DNA from: Donghicola mangrovi
GTDB lineage: Bacteria > Pseudomonadota > Alphaproteobacteria > Rhodobacterales > Rhodobacteraceae
Assembly (NCBI RefSeq): GCF_013377535.1
Contig: NZ_JABCJE010000017.1
Location: 1 to 44,230, forward strand
DNA length: 44,230 nucleotides
Reading direction: 5' to 3'
The notes beneath the pieces are model-generated. The model had not been told where the DNA came from. It did not search any database and was given only the letters and a program-made list of their open reading frames with translations. How positions within the stretch are numbered: position 1 is the stretch's first letter; every line of letters starts with the position of its first letter. Made by a program: the position numbers and the translations under genes. Shown one piece after another: positions 41,345-44,230 of the stretch.

Positions 41345-42883
41345 ATGGATATGCTGAACTCTCTGGCCGATGGTTTCATGATCGCGCTGACCTGGCAGAA
41401 CCTGCTGCTGGCTCTGCTCGGCTGTTTCCTTGGTACGATCATGGGCGCGCTGCCCGGCCTCGGGCCGTCGAACGGCGTGGCTATTCTGATCCCGCTGGCG
41501 TTCACGCTGGGTCTGGGGGCGACGCCCTCGTTGATCCTGCTGACCTCGGTGTATTATGGCGCGATGTATGGCGGCCGTATTTCGTCGATCCTGCTGAACA
41601 TCCCCGGTGACGAACCGGCGATGATGACCTGCCTTGACGGTTATCCGATGGCGAAAAAGGGTCTGGCAGGCGAAGCGCTGTCGATCTCGGGGATTGCGTC
41701 GTTTGTGGGCTCGTTCTTTGCGACTTGGGGTCTGATCCTGCTGGCCCCCCAGCTGGTCAAGATCGCGCTGCTGTTCGGTCCGGCGGAATACTTTGCGCTG
41801 TTCGCTCTGGCGTTCATGACCCTTGGTGGCGTCAGCTCGACCAACCAGGCGAAATCGGCCTTTGCCGCTGCGCTGGGTCTGGGTCTGGCGATGATCGGTG
41901 TGGACACCCAGACCGGCGTGCCGCGCTTTACCTTCGGCGAAGTGCACCTCTATGACGGTCTCGATTTCCTTGTGGCGATCGTGGGTCTGTTCGCCCTGTC
42001 CGAAGTGCTGATCTTCCTTGAGGAGCGTCACGGCAACGCAAGCGCCGAAGGCCGCAAGCTCGAGGTCGGTCGCCTGACCCCGCCGCTGTCGATGGTCAAG
42101 GAATGCACCCCGACCATGCTGCGGACCTCGTTCCTTGGCTTCCTTGCCGGTGTTCTGCCGGGTGCGGGTGCCTCTCTGGGTTCGTTTATCGCCTATTCGT
42201 TCGAAAAGCGTCTGGTCGACAAAGACGGCACCTTCGGCAAAGGCGATCCGCGCGGTGTGGCTGCCCCCGAGGCCGGTAACAACGCGGCTGCCGGTGGCGC
42301 TCTGGTGCCGATGCTGGCGCTGGGTGTTCCCGGTTCGGGCACCACTGCGGTTCTGCTGGCGGTTCTGCTGTCGCTGAACATCACCCCCGGTCCACTGCTG
42401 TTCAGCCAGAACCCGGACGTGGTCTGGGGCCTGATCGCTGCGCTGTTCATCGCGAACTTCATGCTGCTGGCTATGAACATTCCCATGGTTGGTCTGTTCA
42501 CCCGTCTGCTGATGGTGCCCCCGCGCATCCTGATGCCGGTGGTGGCGATGGTCAGCTTTGTCGGGATCTACGGCATCTCGGGCTCTTCGTTCGACCTGCT
42601 GGTGATGATCGGCTTCGGCGTGATGGGCTGGGTCCTGCGTAAACTGGATGTTCCGCTGGTTCCGATCATTCTGGGTACCCTCTTGGGCAACGCCATGGAA
42701 AGCAACCTGCGCCGCGCGATCACCATCGACAACGGCGACTGGTTCACCCTGATTGACAGCCCCTTGGCGATTGGCCTGTGGGCCGTGGCGATCATCGGGT
42801 TCATCCTGCCCATCATCTTTGGCCGCGTGGTGAAATCCAAGATGCGCCGCCGCGAAGACGAAGAAGGCGCAATCACCGACTAA
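41345..42883 (+). CDS. tctA: Tripartite tricarboxylate transporter large membrane subunit TctA
   Basis: A 512-residue permease with about eleven or twelve membrane helices, driving secondary uptake of the carboxylate presented by TctC. Family signatures are clear: MGALPGLGPSNGVAILIPL near residue 37, YYGAMYGGRISSILLNIPGDEPAMMT near residue 75, and GVLPGAGASLGSFIAY followed by AAPEAGNNAAAGGALVPMLALGVPGSGTTA in the second half. An AAGGAGG ribosome-binding site precedes the ATG. A strong terminator follows. Confidence 0.95.
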   Translation: MDMLNSLADGFMIALTWQNLLLALLGCFLGTIMGALPGLGPSNGVAILIPLAFTLGLGATPSLILLTSVYYGAMYGGRISSILLNIPGDEPAMMTCLDGYPMAKKGLAGEALSISGIASFVGSFFATWGLILLAPQLVKIALLFGPAEYFALFALAFMTLGGVSSTNQAKSAFAAALGLGLAMIGVDTQTGVPRFTFGEVHLYDGLDFLVAIVGLFALSEVLIFLEERHGNASAEGRKLEVGRLTPPLSMVKECTPTMLRTSFLGFLAGVLPGAGASLGSFIAYSFEKRLVDKDGTFGKGDPRGVAAPEAGNNAAAGGALVPMLALGVPGSGTTAVLLAVLLSLNITPGPLLFSQNPDVVWGLIAALFIANFMLLAMNIPMVGLFTRLLMVPPRILMPVVAMVSFVGIYGISGSSFDLLVMIGFGVMGWVLRKLDVPLVPIILGTLLGNAMESNLRRAITIDNGDWFTLIDSPLAIGLWAVAIIGFILPIIFGRVVKSKMRRREDEEGAITD

Positions 42884-42905
42884 GGATTGGCCTGCCGGAA
42901 ATCAG

Positions 42906-42939
42906 AAACCCCCGCTCTCATCGGCGGGGGTTTTTCTTT
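42906..42939 (+). terminator. Rho-independent terminator after tctCBA
   Basis: Perfect 10-bp stem (AAACCCCCGC / GCGGGGGTTT) with an 8-nt loop, then TTCTTT. With AAA on the other arm it may also serve the convergent TetR gene, which ends at 42943. Confidence 0.9.
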
Positions 42940-42942
42940 GGG

Positions 42943-43539
42943 TCAGGCGGGAAACAGGGTTTCTAGTCCGTCCACTGCCCGCGCGGCCCGATGCTGATAG
43001 GCGGCGGCTTCCAGAGGGGGCATCCGCGCGACCACCCGCCGGATTTGCAGGTCCCCGATCAGCAGGGACAGGTAGACTTCGGTCGCCTCATCCGCTGGTC
43101 CACTGATCGCCCCCGTGGTGACCGCCCGCTGTATGACATCTTCGATCAAAGGGGCGACCGTGCCGCGCCCCGCCTGCGCCAAAGCCACGGCCAGCTCGCC
43201 CGTCGTATCCGCCGCCGCTGCACGGTTCAGCGCCACTGCCTTTTCATCCAGCAATGCAGACAGCAACACGGGTCCCAGATTGCGCAGGGTCTGCAAGGGC
43301 TCTGCATTCTGGTCCAGCGCGTCATTCAGAACAGTGACAGCCTGCTGCGCGTTCCGCTCGACCAAAGCGCGGAACAGCCCAACCTTGTCCCCGTACCAGC
43401 GATACATGGTTTCGTTCGAACACTTCGCCTTCTTGGCGATCGAGAGCATGGACGCCGCGCCATAGCCCTTGTCCCGCAGCACCTCATAGGCGGCGTCTTC
43501 GATCTGCTGGCTGCGGGCTTCTTTCTTGTGGTCTTGCAT
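42943..43539 (-). CDS. TetR-family transcriptional regulator
   Basis: A 198-residue repressor. The helix-turn-helix spans about residues 14-58 (IEDAAYEVLRDKGYGAASMLSIAKKAKCSNETMYRWYGDKVGLF), typical of TetR. The ligand domain is all-helical and of the AcrR-like C-terminal type (TetR_C_33-like in appearance), with no recognisable ligand motif. The ATG at 43539 (MQDHKKEARS) is preferred; the longer frame to 43689 would overlap the divergent gene. It is divergent from the DUF1772 gene with two repeat sites between, suggesting it represses both. Confidence 0.9.
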   Translation of the reverse strand: MQDHKKEARSQQIEDAAYEVLRDKGYGAASMLSIAKKAKCSNETMYRWYGDKVGLFRALVERNAQQAVTVLNDALDQNAEPLQTLRNLGPVLLSALLDEKAVALNRAAAADTTGELAVALAQAGRGTVAPLIEDVIQRAVTTGAISGPADEATEVYLSLLIGDLQIRRVVARMPPLEAAAYQHRAARAVDGLETLFPA

Positions 43540-43566
43540 GGGGAATTCCGACTGTTGACACGAAAC

Positions 43567-43611
43567 CGTACACACTGTTACGCCTACAGTGCAAGCGTAC
43601 ACATCATTACG
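43567..43611. repeat. Two direct operator-like repeats between tetR and DUF1772 gene
   Basis: CGTACACACTGTTACG (43567-43582) and CGTACACATCATTACG (43596-43611) match at 13 of 16 positions, 29 bp apart. Each has CGTA/TACG ends in inverted orientation. Together they cover much of the 82-bp gap and are probable TetR-protein binding sites. Confidence 0.6.
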
Positions 43612-43621
43612 GATTTTGATT

Positions 43622-44164
43622 ATGGCGATTCTGGAAGACAGACATGTACTGGGCAGCGCGGCGAAACTGGCAGCGGATGCCTCTGGCATTACCGGGTTGA
43701 TCTTTGCGGGTGCGATCTTTGGGTTCTTTTATGCATGGGTCTGCTCGACCATGTGGGGGCTCGATCAAGCGGACCCCCGTGTGGCGATCATCGCGATGCA
43801 AGAGATGAACAGATCGGTCAGAAATGCGGTCTTTGCGCCGGCATTCTTCGGGACGCCGTTTGTGTTGGCCTTGGCTGCGGTGCTGAATCGCCGGGCGGGA
43901 TTCGGACGAACGGCGATCTGGATGGCCCTTGCGGCGGTCATTTACGGAGTCGGCGGGATGTTTTTGACCATGAAGGTGAACGTTCCGATGAACGAAGCCT
44001 TGGGTGCGCTAGATATTTCTCTGGAAACCAAGCTGAGCGATGCCCACGATATATGGAAGGCATACTCGGGTAAGTGGCAGCTCTGGAATACAGTGCGAAC
44101 CTTGTTTTCTGGGCTATCCTTGATGTGCGTGGGGCTTGGCCTGTTAGCGAGGATCAAGATGTAG
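43622..44164 (+). CDS. DUF1772 family membrane protein
   Basis: A 180-residue protein with four hydrophobic helices and the DUF1772 pattern: AMQEMNR in the first loop, an FFGTPFVLALAAVL helix, and MKVNVPMNEAL after the third helix. Bacterial members are often controlled by an adjacent TetR gene; some fungal relatives are anthrone oxygenases, but activity here is unknown. The ATG at 43622 is chosen as it follows the repeat operators; a start at 43589 would lie between them. The Shine-Dalgarno is poor. After its stop, 44165-44230 shows nothing recognisable. Confidence 0.85.
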   Translation: MAILEDRHVLGSAAKLAADASGITGLIFAGAIFGFFYAWVCSTMWGLDQADPRVAIIAMQEMNRSVRNAVFAPAFFGTPFVLALAAVLNRRAGFGRTAIWMALAAVIYGVGGMFLTMKVNVPMNEALGALDISLETKLSDAHDIWKAYSGKWQLWNTVRTLFSGLSLMCVGLGLLARIKM

Positions 44165-44230
44165 TGGAGGGGGCTTCCCTAGGGGAAAGTCGAGGAATTC
44201 TAGATATTTGGCCTTTCTGTCATTTTTCTC

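Overview
The window reads as chromosomal DNA of a high-GC alphaproteobacterium, most likely Rhodobacteraceae (Roseobacter/Rhodobacter lineage). The main evidence is the hydrogenase gene order, which matches the Rhodobacter capsulatus hup/hyp layout including hupT-hupU-hupV-hypF beside hupSLC and hupR embedded among the hyp genes. Choline-sulfate, choline and tripartite tricarboxylate uptake genes of the kind common in marine roseobacters support this. I see no rRNA, tRNA, CRISPR array, transposase or prophage gene.

Region 1 (1-2453): a LysR regulator divergent from a FAD-dependent DAO-family oxidoreductase, with a LysR-type box (ATTC-N7-GAAT) in the regulator leader.

Region 2 (2457-21800, all minus strand): a complete 20-gene uptake [NiFe]-hydrogenase locus. 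In transcription order it is hupT, hupU, hupV, hypF, hupS, hupL, a 58-codon small gene, hupC, hupD, hupF, hupG, hupH, hupJ (rubredoxin fusion), hupK, hypA, hypB, hupR, hypC, hypD, hypE. HupUV senses H2, HupT is the kinase and HupR the response regulator. A TTG-N5-CAA HupR-type site lies about 150 bp upstream of the hupS start. HupSL-HupC is the membrane-bound H2 oxidiser. HupD/F/G/H/J/K and HypA-F build its cofactor, clusters and export-competent form. HupS has all the cysteines of the oxygen-tolerant group 1d enzymes, and HupV has the Ile/Phe pair associated with the oxygen-insensitive sensor.

Region 3 (21905-26501): choline sulfatase betC divergent from the choline ABC importer choXWV, with a perfect inverted repeat in the shared promoter region that is a good candidate for a BetI-type operator.

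Region 4 (26498-30643, minus): an uncharacterised YnjBCD-type ABC importer translationally coupled to a YnjF-type CDP-alcohol phosphatidyltransferase. This is the least understood conserved unit in the window.

Region 5 (30894-36438, plus): a large MscS-family channel, then a GAF-Fis regulator without an AAA+ domain, an NAD-dependent aldehyde dehydrogenase and a DUF779 protein. A 10-bp perfect palindrome lies between the regulator and the dehydrogenase.

Region 6 (36511-42883): a three-gene signalling operon (response regulator, histidine kinase, periplasmic binding protein) divergent from a tripartite tricarboxylate transporter tctCBA, probably its target.

Region 7 (42943-44164): a TetR regulator divergent from a small DUF1772 membrane protein, with two direct operator-like repeats between them. 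Start sites were moved inward from the longest open frame where homology, overlap coupling or a ribosome-binding site favoured it.
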